The notes beneath the pieces were generated by a model, which was given only the letters and a program-made list of their open reading frames with translations, made no database searches and had not been told where the DNA came from. A DNA stretch of 9,346 nt from Desulfobulbus sp. Its GTDB lineage: Bacteria > Desulfobacterota > Desulfobulbia > Desulfobulbales > Desulfobulbaceae. Below, piece after piece: positions 1 to 7,330 of the stretch (positions within the stretch are counted from its first letter, which is position 1; each line of letters starts with the position of its first letter). Where the stretch lies: contig JAQUEZ010000233.1 in assembly GCA_028684915.1 (NCBI GenBank), forward strand, positions 1 to 9,346, written 5' to 3'. Made by a program: the position numbers and the translations under genes.

Positions 1-960
1 ACTCTTGCCGAAATTGATAGCTTTTTCAAGCCGTTGTCCGGTTTTTCCCTTACCGAGGAACTGGCAGGGAAAAACGGTGAAGATCGTTATCAGTTTACTG
101 AAATAGCGCAGCCAGCCTTATTTGCCCTGCAAGTGGGCGTTACCCGTATGCTCCGCCGTGACGGCATAGTACCGGTGGCTGTTGCCGGACATAGTGTCGG
201 CGAGGTGGCTGCCGCTTGGGCGGCCGGCATTCTCGATCTTAAGTCGGCAGTGTCGGTGATTTATCATCGCAGCCGCTTACAGGGAACGACCAAGGGACAG
301 GGGCAGATGACTGCTGTCGGTCTGGGAGCCGAGGAGACGGTCGAGCTCCTGCAAGCACTGGGGCTTGAAAGGACACTTGCCCTTGCTGGAAGTAACAGTT
401 ATCGCGGCGCGACCCTGGCTGGCGATCCAGAGCTGCTTGGTACAGTAGAGGCCGAATTAACTCGGCGCGAGGTCTTCTATCGACGGCTTGATCTGGATTA
501 CGCCTTTCATAGTCCTGTCATGGATCCCACCGAAACGGGCGTGTATGAGGCGCTGGCTGCTTTGCGTCCCGGAGCCGGTGATATTGCCATGTACTCCACT
601 GTAACCGGAAAGCCGATTCAGGGCACTGAGTTGGGAGCGAAATACTGGTGGTTGAACATCCGTCAGCCAGTGCTGTTCCAGCAGGCGATAGAGGCCATGC
701 AGGCCGATGGGATGAATGTTTTTGTGGAAGTCGGTCCCCATGCGGTGCTGCGGAGTTATCTCAATGATTGCCTCAAGGAAAGCGATGTGGAGGGGCGGGT
801 CATCCCCACAATAAAACGGGGTGATGATGATCCTTTGCGTGTTCGGGAGGCAGCTGCCCAGGTAATGCTTGCGGGTTCTCCGGTTGATTGGTCACGGTTT
901 TTTTCTTGCCCGTATCCTTTCCTGCAACTCCCCAACTATCCGTGGCAACGGGAGCGATAT
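1..960 (+). other. PKS acyltransferase (AT) domain, N-terminus missing
   Basis: The nucleophile-elbow motif GHSVGE is at 187-204, with the catalytic serine at 193-195 (residue 65). The specificity motif reads YAFH at 499-510; the phenylalanine in its third position is the state usually linked to malonyl-CoA, as in HAFH, rather than the YASH of methylmalonyl-specific ATs. The domain closes with the usual post-AT linker signature YPWQRERYW (about 937-963). Malonyl specificity is inferred from the motif only. Confidence 0.93.
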
Positions 961-3900
961 TGGCATCTACAAACCTCTGAGGCCTATGGTACGCTCGATC
1001 GTCACAAGGTCCATCCCCTGTTGGGATATCAGCTGCGACAGCAGGAGTTGACCTGGGAAAACCAGATGGACACCCAGCTCCTACCGACCCTTGCCGACCA
1101 TGTGGTCGGTGAGGCAACCGTGTTCCCGGGAACCGGCTATGCGGAACTGGCCCTGGCTGCTGCCCATGCCTGGCTAACCGGAGAGCTGATCGAGATTGAA
1201 GATCTGGAGATTCGCTCACCGCTGATTTTAGAAAACGATCGGTCACAAATTGTGCGTGTTCGCGTCCAAGGGAATGACGGAAGCACCACCATTATGGGAC
1301 GCAGCCTGGCGAGCGAAGAACCGTGGACAATCCATGGCGTTTGCCGCATCCTCCAGGAGCCGGGGCATTTGCCGCTTCAGGTGGAATATCCGCAGCTGCC
1401 CCTGCGTCAACCGGATTTCACCGGTGCCAGTCATCTACGGCTGACCAAAATCGTTGGTTTGGACTACGGTCCAGCCTTTCAGTGTATTGACCATGGCTGG
1501 GTCACCGCGCAGCGGTCGGTCCTCGCTGTGCTGCAGCTCCCTGAGGTACTGGAGGAGGAAAATCAGCGGATGCATCTCCATCCCGCTGTTTTGGATTGTG
1601 CCTTCCAGTTGATCATTCAGTTGATGCGGGAACGGGTTGCCCTGCACGAGGGCATCACCTTCATTCCGGTGCGCATGGGGCGTATTGTCTATCGCAAAAG
1701 TGCGGGCATTCCCACCTTGGCTCAGGTGACTCTGCTGCGCTGGACAGAGCAGTCCTTAAGTGCGGATTTTACCCTTTTTGACAGTGAGCAACAGGTTGTT
1801 GCCGTGGTCACGGAGGCACGTTTTCGCAGGATTCGTCTACAAAAGGGTGCTGCGGACCGTTTACAGCTTCTCAAGGAACACTGGGAGCCAATGCCGCTGG
1901 AAGACGTGGTTCAAGAGCAACCGCTGCTCCCCTATGCCCGGGTACAGGAGGTCCTTGCCGATGTTGCGGGTCGAGTAGCACTTTCCGGACCCTATCGCCG
2001 TTATACCCAGGAGGTGGATCCGCTGCTGGATGTGTTGTGCGGTCAATGGTGTGCCGAGGCTTTTGGCCAGCTGGCTGATGAAAAGGGGTTGATCAATAAC
2101 GGCCGTGTTCAGGAGTGGGCCGCGCTCCAACCTGATCTCCAACCTTTTCTCGAATATCTCTTGAACCAGGGACTTGAGGATCAGAGCCTCAGCGAGGCTA
2201 TTGGGGGGTATGAGGTGGTGCCCGTTCCTCAAGACCAGGTCTTTGCAAAAGATATCTGGAACAGCATGGTAGCCGATTATCCGGATTCTTTTTCCCTGAT
2301 CCACGGCGTGGGGCAGATCGGGATGCATCTTGGCGAGGTGATTGAAGGGCGCCTGAATCCGAATGAAATTTTTCCTCGAAAAAATTCAATGGCGGCACTG
2401 ATCTGCCAGGTTTTGGGAGGGGAGGGAAAACAAAAATTCGGACAAGCCCTACGGCAACTGATGGAGCAAGCTCTGCGGCAGCTCCCTGCAGGAGCCCGAT
2501 TGGGAGTGGTCGAAATCGGCCGAGAAGTGCCGTCCTATGCTGGCGATATCCAGGCGGTGATGGATCCGCGTTGCTGTGATCTACGCTTTGTGGGCACAGC
2601 GCCGGATTTTGAAGCAGAGGCGCCCCAGTTTCACGAGCGCTATCCTCGTGTACAGGTGGTCGCCCTTGATTTGACGGGTGATGCCAAAGAGCCGCCCCCC
2701 GTGGGACAACTGGTCTTGGTGACGCTTGATTTTGCAACCTTGGCCGAGGCAACGACGGCATTGAACTATGCCCGCTCCTGCCTTGCTCCCGGTGGTTCTC
2801 TGGTCGTTATCGGCCTGCATCCGGCCAGATGGGTTGATTTCCTCTATGGTGGTCAGCGCAGGCACTGGAATTTTGCCGAAAACGAATCCCACCGATCACA
2901 GCAAAAGAGTGCCCAATTCTGGATGCAGCATCTGCAAAAGCTCCAGTTTGCCAACATTTCACAACTGACCTTCTCGTCGGATACCCTTGCAGGGCCGTAC
3001 CTGCTCTTGGCCCAACCGGCCGAAGGTATCCTGCCACCGGCCCAGGCTTCGGTCCAAAATGGTCCGCGTAGCTGGATTCTGTTGATGGACCGCAAAGGGC
3101 CTTCGGCGCAGTTGGCCGACAAGCTTGCCGCCAGTCTGCAGACCAAAGGTGATATGGTGGTTGTTGCCGAGGCCGAAGATACTCAAGCCCTGGTTGCACT
3201 GCTCAAGGAAACCACCGCTCTGTACGGGCAGCTCGACGGAATTATCCATTTGGCGGGCCTTGCGACTGCGGATGCGCAATTATCCCCTGAAATTGAGGTG
3301 GAGCGGCAAGCATTCCGCTGTACCCTGGCGGCCAATATTCTTCAGGCCTGTGAAAGTAATACCGTTCAAACTGCCTGCTGGTTGGTGACCTCTGGCGTCG
3401 GTGAGCAAGCACCCAGAGAGGCCAATTCGGCTCTGCGCAGGTCTGACAGCGCTCTGTGGGGATTTGGTCAAACGTTGATGAATGAGGCGCTTGACCTGCG
3501 TATTCGTCTGATTGATCTGGAACGTATCAATACATCGGCGGTTGTGGCTGCTTTGGTCCGGGAGCTTGATCTTCCGGATGCCGAACAGGAAGTGCGGCTC
3601 ACCGCGCAGGGGAAACGGTTCGTTCCTCGCCTTTCGATCGAGCCCCGTCAACTGGAGAACGAGGTCGATGAACAAGGTGATCGGGGTATTGTCCGGCTTG
3701 GTTTCACCTTTGCCGGTAAATTAGGCAACCTGCGCTGGCAGGAGCAACCCCTGGTTGCCCTTGCAGACGATGAAGTCGAGGTCGAGGTGCGGGCAACCGG
3801 ACTGAATTTCCGTGATTTGATGTTTACTTTGGGTCTGCTTTCCGAGGAGGCAATTGAAAACGGATTTGCCGGGCCTACCCTTGGCTTGGAATTTGCCGGT

Positions 3901-5982
3901 GTCGTTCTCCGTAGTGGTGGTGGTGGCGAGAATTCCTTTTCTCCCGGCGACAAGGTGGTCGGCTTTGGTCCATCCTGTTTTGCCGATCGGGTGATCACCA
4001 AGGCGAGCGCCATTACCCACTTGCCGTCTGGTATCTCTTTTGAGGCGGCGGCAACCATTCCCTGCACTTTCTTCACCGTCTACTATGCCCTTCATTATCT
4101 GGCCCAGCTCGAACCAGGAGAGCGGCTGCTGATCCACTGTGCGGCCGGTGGCGTCGGCATTGCTGCAGTGCAGATTGCCAAATGGATGGGCGCGGAAATT
4201 TTTGTCACTGCCGGGTCTCGGGAGAAGCGGGATTTTCTTCGTTTACTCGGGGTGGATCACATCTTTGATTCGCGAACGCTGGCCTATGCCGATGATATCA
4301 TGGAGGCCACCAACGGCCAAGGCGTGGATGTGGTACTCAATTCGCTTGCGGGCGAGGCGATCAGCCGCAATTTTCGCATTCTCAAACCATTTGGCCGTTT
4401 CCTTGAGCTCGGTAAACGAGATTTTTACGAGAACACCAAAATTGGCTTGCGTCCTTTCAGAAACAATATCAGCTATTTCGGTATTGACACCGATCAGTTG
4501 ATGCAGGCCCGTCCCGAGCTGACCAAACGTCTTTTTACTGAGGTTATGGATCTGTTCAGTGAGGGCATTTTGCATCCCTTGCCCTATAAGACCTTTGAGG
4601 CGGAAGAGGTAGTGGATGCCTTCCGTTATATGCAACAGGCTAGGCATATAGGCAAGATCGTGCTCACCTACCGAAACGGCATCACTCAGGTGAAAAAACC
4701 TAAGCCGGTGGAGCGTCAACACCTGGCCGTTTCCGAGAACGGGACGTTCCTCGTCACCGGTGGCCTGGGGGGATTTGGTCTGCGTACAGCCCGCTGGCTG
4801 GTGGAGCGGGGTGCTCGCCACCTGGTGTTGATCAGCCGTAGCGGTCCTGTCTCCGATGAGGCCAAAGAGGCTTTGGCCGAGTTTGCCCAAAAAGGAATTG
4901 TCGTCTGCGCTAAAGCCTGCGATGTGACCGATTTCATGGTTATGCAAGCACTCATGGCAGAGATCGATACCTCACCGTGGCCGCTTAAAGGGATTGTTCA
5001 TGCTGCCACGGTGATTGAAGATGGGCTGATCCGAACCATGAACGGTCAGCAAATACGTAAGGTGCTTCTACCCAAGGTGCTTGGAGCCTATTACCTCCAT
5101 CAACTGACCCAAGAGATGGCCTTGGATTTCTTTATTCTTTTTTCCTCGGCCACCACTCTGTTCGGCAATCCGGGGCAGGGCAATTATGTGGCGGCCAATG
5201 CCGCACTCGAAGCTCTGGCCCAAAATCGCCGGTCGGCCGGACTGCCTGCGACCTGTGTTCGTTGGGGCGCTATTGAAGACGTCGGTTTTCTTGCCCGCAA
5301 TGCCAATATTCGTGAGGCGTTGCAGGGGAGAATGGGGGGGGCGACCATCCAGTCGGCAGCTGCTCTTGCCATCCTTGAAGAATTACTGCTCGCCGATCGC
5401 TCCGGCCTTGGTGTGATGGAAATCGATTGGCGGGCTTTGTCCCGTTTCCTGCCCAGTGCATCCAGTCCCAAATTTTCCGAACTGGCACGGACCAGTGGTA
5501 GGAAAGGCGATGTCGATGAAGGCGATGCCGAATCCCTGCAGCGAATGCTGGAAGAACTCTCCGATGAAGAGTTGCAACAGGTGTGCATCGACATGCTCAA
5601 GAGCGAGGTGGCGGAAATCCTGCGTATGGCACCGGATAAGCTCGACCCCAACCGCTCCATGTATGATATGGGACTTGATTCCCTCATGGGGGTTGAATTG
5701 GTCGGGGCGTTGGAATCCCGCTTCGGCATTCGTTTGCCGGTCTTGATTCTCAGCCAGAATCCGACCATTGCCAAACTTGCCGAATATATCATTGAACAGC
5801 TCAGGGGTGGGGAGGAGAAAGAGGAAGCTCCTGGAGAGCAGGAAATCCTGGCTCAGGTGCAGCATGTAACTGATCAGCATGGCAGCGAGGCAGCAGCGCT
5901 CAATATTGAAGAACTGGCCCAAGACCTCCAGGACAGCAATGGAGGGACAACTTCACGGATAATCCAAACCGATGCCGACTAG
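1..5982 (+). CDS. Highly reducing type I polyketide synthase, 5'-truncated (AT-DH-psiMT-psiKR-ER-KR-ACP)
   Basis: This is a cytosolic multidomain megasynthase that extends an acyl chain with malonyl units and can fully reduce each beta-carbon. The frame is open from the first base to TAG at 5980-5982 (1993 codons). The TTG at 34 is not a real start, because the codons before it continue the acyltransferase domain; the ketosynthase and the AT N-terminus lie before the window. Domains in order, with residues counted from base 1: AT about 1-310, DH about 335-615, degenerate methyltransferase about 620-1010, structural KR half about 1020-1215, ER about 1225-1555, KR about 1579-1815, one ACP about 1855-1935, then an acidic tail of about 55 residues. 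A complete DH/ER/KR set with one ACP fits an iterative, fully reducing PKS making a saturated chain. No thioesterase, reductase or condensation domain follows the ACP, so release must occur in trans. The next gene, an AOS, overlaps the stop codon and is the obvious candidate. Chain length and starter cannot be read from the sequence. Confidence 0.97.
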   Translation, partial: TLAEIDSFFKPLSGFSLTEELAGKNGEDRYQFTEIAQPALFALQVGVTRMLRRDGIVPVAVAGHSVGEVAAAWAAGILDLKSAVSVIYHRSRLQGTTKGQGQMTAVGLGAEETVELLQALGLERTLALAGSNSYRGATLAGDPELLGTVEAELTRREVFYRRLDLDYAFHSPVMDPTETGVYEALAALRPGAGDIAMYSTVTGKPIQGTELGAKYWWLNIRQPVLFQQAIEAMQADGMNVFVEVGPHAVLRSYLNDCLKESDVEGRVIPTIKRGDDDPLRVREAAAQVMLAGSPVDWSRFFSCPYPFLQLPNYPWQRERYWHLQTSEAYGTLDRHKVHPLLGYQLRQQELTWENQMDTQLLPTLADHVVGEATVFPGTGYAELALAAAHAWLTGELIEIEDLEIRSPLILENDRSQIVRVRVQGNDGSTTIMGRSLASEEPWTIHGVCRILQEPGHLPLQVEYPQLPLRQPDFTGASHLRLTKIVGLDYGPAFQCIDHGWVTAQRSVLAVLQLPEVLEEENQRMHLHPAVLDCAFQLIIQLMRERVALHEGITFIPVRMGRIVYRKSAGIPTLAQVTLLRWTEQSLSADFTLFDSEQQVVAVVTEARFRRIRLQKGAADRLQLLKEHWEPMPLEDVVQEQPLLPYARVQEVLADVAGRVALSGPYRRYTQEVDPLLDVLCGQWCAEAFGQLADEKGLINNGRVQEWAALQPDLQPFLEYLLNQGLEDQSLSEAIGGYEVVPVPQDQVFAKDIWNSMVADYPDSFSLIHGVGQIGMHLGEVIEGRLNPNEIFPRKNSMAALICQVLGGEGKQKFGQALRQLMEQALRQLPAGARLGVVEIGREVPSYAGDIQAVMDPRCCDLRFVGTAPDFEAEAPQFHERYPRVQVVALDLTGDAKEPPPVGQLVLVTLDFATLAEATTALNYARSCLAPGGSLVVIGLHPARWVDFLYGGQRRHWNFAENESHRSQQKSAQFWMQHLQKLQFANISQLTFSSDTLAGPYLLLAQPAEGILPPAQASVQNGPRSWILLMDRKGPSAQLADKLAASLQTKGDMVVVAEAEDTQALVALLKETTALYGQLDGIIHLAGLATADAQLSPEIEVERQAFRCTLAANILQACESNTVQTACWLVTSGVGEQAPREANSALRRSDSALWGFGQTLMNEALDLRIRLIDLERINTSAVVAALVRELDLPDAEQEVRLTAQGKRFVPRLSIEPRQLENEVDEQGDRGIVRLGFTFAGKLGNLRWQEQPLVALADDEVEVEVRATGLNFRDLMFTLGLLSEEAIENGFAGPTLGLEFAGVVLRSGGGGENSFSPGDKVVGFGPSCFADRVITKASAITHLPSGISFEAAATIPCTFFTVYYALHYLAQLEPGERLLIHCAAGGVGIAAVQIAKWMGAEIFVTAGSREKRDFLRLLGVDHIFDSRTLAYADDIMEATNGQGVDVVLNSLAGEAISRNFRILKPFGRFLELGKRDFYENTKIGLRPFRNNISYFGIDTDQLMQARPELTKRLFTEVMDLFSEGILHPLPYKTFEAEEVVDAFRYMQQARHIGKIVLTYRNGITQVKKPKPVERQHLAVSENGTFLVTGGLGGFGLRTARWLVERGARHLVLISRSGPVSDEAKEALAEFAQKGIVVCAKACDVTDFMVMQALMAEIDTSPWPLKGIVHAATVIEDGLIRTMNGQQIRKVLLPKVLGAYYLHQLTQEMALDFFILFSSATTLFGNPGQGNYVAANAALEALAQNRRSAGLPATCVRWGAIEDVGFLARNANIREALQGRMGGATIQSAAALAILEELLLADRSGLGVMEIDWRALSRFLPSASSPKFSELARTSGRKGDVDEGDAESLQRMLEELSDEELQQVCIDMLKSEVAEILRMAPDKLDPNRSMYDMGLDSLMGVELVGALESRFGIRLPVLILSQNPTIAKLAEYIIEQLRGGEEKEEAPGEQEILAQVQHVTDQHGSEAAALNIEELAQDLQDSNGGTTSRIIQTDAD
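1000..1860 (+). other. PKS dehydratase (DH) domain, double hotdog
   Basis: The catalytic histidine lies in HVVGEATVFP (1099-1128, His residue 367). It keeps the His-to-Pro spacing of the HxxxGxxxxP motif, but the conserved glycine position is Glu, with Gly one place earlier. The second half has YGPAFQ (near 1466-1483) and the catalytic aspartate in LDCAFQ (Asp at 1594-1596, residue 532; DxxxQ pattern). Both catalytic residues are present, so activity is likely despite the Gly-to-Glu change. Confidence 0.9.
1870..3050 (+). other. Degenerate C-methyltransferase-like (psiMT) region of the PKS
   Basis: Between DH and ER lie about 390 residues with the layout of a PKS C-methyltransferase: a helical lid (HLGEVIEGRLNP, near 2323-2358), a first Rossmann strand VVEIG (2506-2520), and a late strand CLAPGGSLVVIG (near 2779-2814). 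The glycine-rich SAM loop that should follow the first strand (EIGAGTGG in active domains) reads EIGREVPS, so the GxGxG is lost. I read it as a fold kept for structure without methyl transfer, as in the pseudo-MT of animal fatty acid synthase. Inactivity is inferred. Confidence 0.75.
3070..4670 (+). other. Structural KR subdomain (psiKR) followed by enoylreductase (ER)
   Basis: Residues about 1020-1215 form the non-catalytic KR half (LDGIIHLAGL and ALWGFGQTLMNE are recognisable) that pairs with the catalytic KR further on. The ER follows from about 3680. It has LNFRDLMFTLG near 3802-3834, a GGGG insert coded by a GGT run (3913-3930), and the NADPH-binding motif CAAGGVGIAAVQIA with GGVG at 4147-4158. 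It ends with HIGKIVLTY near 4645-4671. The cofactor site is intact, so saturation of the alpha-beta bond is expected. Confidence 0.9.
4735..5445 (+). other. PKS ketoreductase (KR) catalytic domain, B-type-like
   Basis: The NADPH motif GGLGGFG is at 4759-4779. The catalytic residues are Lys at 5074-5076 (residue 1692), Ser at 5146-5148 (residue 1716), Tyr at 5185-5187 (residue 1729, exactly 13 after the Ser) and Asn at 5197-5199. At the LDD position that marks B-type KRs the sequence is IED (5014-5022). The tryptophan expected in A-type KRs, eight residues before the Tyr, is Phe. This suggests a B-type (D-configured hydroxyl) intermediate, though the centre would be erased by DH and ER in full cycles. 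Confidence 0.88.
5560..5979 (+). other. Single acyl carrier protein domain plus acidic C-terminal tail
   Basis: The phosphopantetheine attachment motif MGLDSLMGVEL has its serine at 5680-5682 (residue 1894), preceded by a typical ACP first helix (LKSEVAEILRM). After the ACP (about 5811) comes a tail of about 55 residues rich in Glu, Asp and Gln (GGEEKEEAPGEQE and onward). It shows no fold I recognise and could be a docking segment for the next protein. No thioesterase follows. Confidence 0.92.
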
Positions 5983-7321
5983 GAAAAAGCCCGGCCTGAC
6001 GGCCCAGATCAAAGACAAGCTCATTCAGCAGGCCCTGGAGCGGAAGCTACGGCGGGCCGAGCAGAGTGACGAGGCCGCCGCGCCTGTTCGTGGGATTGTG
6101 GCCGCCGAAAAGATCCCGGAACAGTACTACAAGTTCGCTCTTCATCCGGGGTATCAGCAGATTCGCATCATCAACGGCGGTGCGGCGAGGATGGGTATCG
6201 CTAACCCCTTTTTCAGGACGCACGGGGGCGTGGCCGGGGCAACAACCAAAATTAAAGGTGAGCAGTACCTCAATTACGCCAGCTATAATTATTTGGATCT
6301 TTCCGGAGACCCCGAAGTCAGCTCCGCGGCCAAGAAAGCCATTGAACGTTTGGGCACCTCGGTGTCGGCCAGTCGTCTGGTTTCCGGTGAACGACCGGTC
6401 CATAGGCATCTGGAACAGGCATTGGCCGAATTTTATGGGGTAGATGAGGCTATTATCCTGGTGAGTGGTCATGCCACCAATGTGACCACCATCGGCTATC
6501 TGTTTGGGCCCCGGGATCTGATCCTCCATGATGAGCTGATTCACAACAGTATTCTTCAGGGGGTTGCTCTGTCCGGTGCCCGTCGTCTCCCTTTTACCCA
6601 CAACGACTGGCAAGCCTTGGAAGCACTGCTTGGCGAACAGCGGCATCATTTTGAACGGGTGCTGATCGTGGTCGAAGGGATCTATAGCATGGATGGCGAT
6701 TTTCCTGATTTGCCCCGCTACATTGAATTAAAAAAGAAATACAAAGCCTTCCTCATGGTGGATGAGGCCCATTCCCTAGGGGTGATGGGGGAACACGGTG
6801 GCGGGATTAGGGAACATTTCGGGGTGGAAGGCCCCGACGTCGATATCTGGATGGGTACTTTGAGCAAAACCCTGGCCGGGTGTGGGGGGTACATTGCCGG
6901 GGAGACCGCCCTGATCGAACATCTCAAGTTCCTTGTACCGGGTTTCCTTTATTCCGTGGGGATGTCGCCGCCGCTTGCGGCCGCTTCCCTGGCAGCGCTG
7001 CAGATCATGCAACGTGAACCGGAGCGGGTTCACGCATTACAGAAAAACGGGCGCCTCTTCCTGGAGTTGGCCCGGAAGGCGGGCGTTGATATAGGAACCA
7101 GCGAGGGCTTGGCCGTCATTCCGGTGATTACCGGGAGTTCAATCAGAGCCGCACGCCTTTCAGCGGCCCTCTTTGCCCGGGGGATTAATGTGCTGCCGAT
7201 TCTTTACCCGGCAGTACCGGAAAAATCGGCCCGACTCAGGTTCTTCGTCTCTTGCCGGCACACCGAGGCCCAGATTAGGGAGACTATACAGATCTTGGTC
7301 GAGGAATTGGACCGTCTGTAA
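5972..7321 (+). CDS. PLP-dependent alpha-oxoamine synthase (AOS; serine palmitoyltransferase/KBL/CqsA-like)
   Basis: This enzyme condenses an acyl thioester with an amino acid, losing CO2, to give a 2-amino-3-ketone. Visible hallmarks are YNYLDLS (usually NYLGLS), SGHATN with the PLP-stacking His, HDELIHNSI, VDEAHSLGV with the PLP-pyridine Asp at 6761-6763 (residue 264) and His 267, and the Schiff-base lysine in GTLSKTLAG (6866-6868, residue 299). At 449 residues it is about 50 longer than stand-alone KBL or BioF. The surplus is N-terminal, starting with a very basic stretch (MPTRKKPG..., then LERKLRR). The ATG at 5972 is the first possible start after an in-frame stop at 5960-5962 and overlaps the PKS stop by 11 bases. 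The only good Shine-Dalgarno match, GGAGGG at 5941-5946, is too far away, so translation is probably coupled to the PKS. By context it should offload the PKS chain. The amino acid used (Ser, Ala, Gly or another) cannot be told, and acyl-CoA rather than acyl-ACP remains possible. Confidence 0.95.
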   Translation: MPTRKKPGLTAQIKDKLIQQALERKLRRAEQSDEAAAPVRGIVAAEKIPEQYYKFALHPGYQQIRIINGGAARMGIANPFFRTHGGVAGATTKIKGEQYLNYASYNYLDLSGDPEVSSAAKKAIERLGTSVSASRLVSGERPVHRHLEQALAEFYGVDEAIILVSGHATNVTTIGYLFGPRDLILHDELIHNSILQGVALSGARRLPFTHNDWQALEALLGEQRHHFERVLIVVEGIYSMDGDFPDLPRYIELKKKYKAFLMVDEAHSLGVMGEHGGGIREHFGVEGPDVDIWMGTLSKTLAGCGGYIAGETALIEHLKFLVPGFLYSVGMSPPLAAASLAALQIMQREPERVHALQKNGRLFLELARKAGVDIGTSEGLAVIPVITGSSIRAARLSAALFARGINVLPILYPAVPEKSARLRFFVSCRHTEAQIRETIQILVEELDRL

Positions 7322-7326
7322 GGTGG
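7320..7326 (+). promoter_or_regulatory. Shine-Dalgarno-like site for the E2-like acyltransferase gene
   Basis: AAGGTGG differs by one base from the AAGGAGG consensus and sits 4 bases before the ATG at 7331, overlapping the TAA stop (7319-7321) of the AOS gene. It supports the ATG start and same-transcript, back-to-back translation. The spacing is slightly short. Confidence 0.6.
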
Positions 7327-7330
7327 ATTA

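Noticed and set aside
34..36. TTG as the PKS start codon
   Set aside because: The eleven codons before it are open and continue the AT domain, and the essential KS is missing, so the gene begins upstream of the window.
3913..3930. Short GGT repeat as a functional microsatellite
   Set aside because: Only four or so units, in frame, coding for a Gly loop in the ER; nothing suggests phase variation.
4243..4947. 234-codon open frame antisense to the ER/KR region
   Set aside because: It lies fully opposite conserved PKS domains and has no recognisable motif; it is a by-product of codon bias in the real frame. The same holds for the other antisense frames (for example 1861-2328, 2198-2761, 5184-5792, 6047-6649).
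5941..5946. GGAGGG as a normal ribosome binding site of the AOS
   Set aside because: It is 25 bases from the ATG, and an in-frame stop at 5960-5962 excludes any start closer to it.
1..5982. PUFA synthase (PfaA-like) or heterocyst-glycolipid PKS
   Set aside because: PUFA synthases have tandem ACPs and lack this AT-DH-MT-ER-KR-ACP order. A cis-ER and single ACP with a downstream AOS fit a classic highly reducing iterative PKS better.
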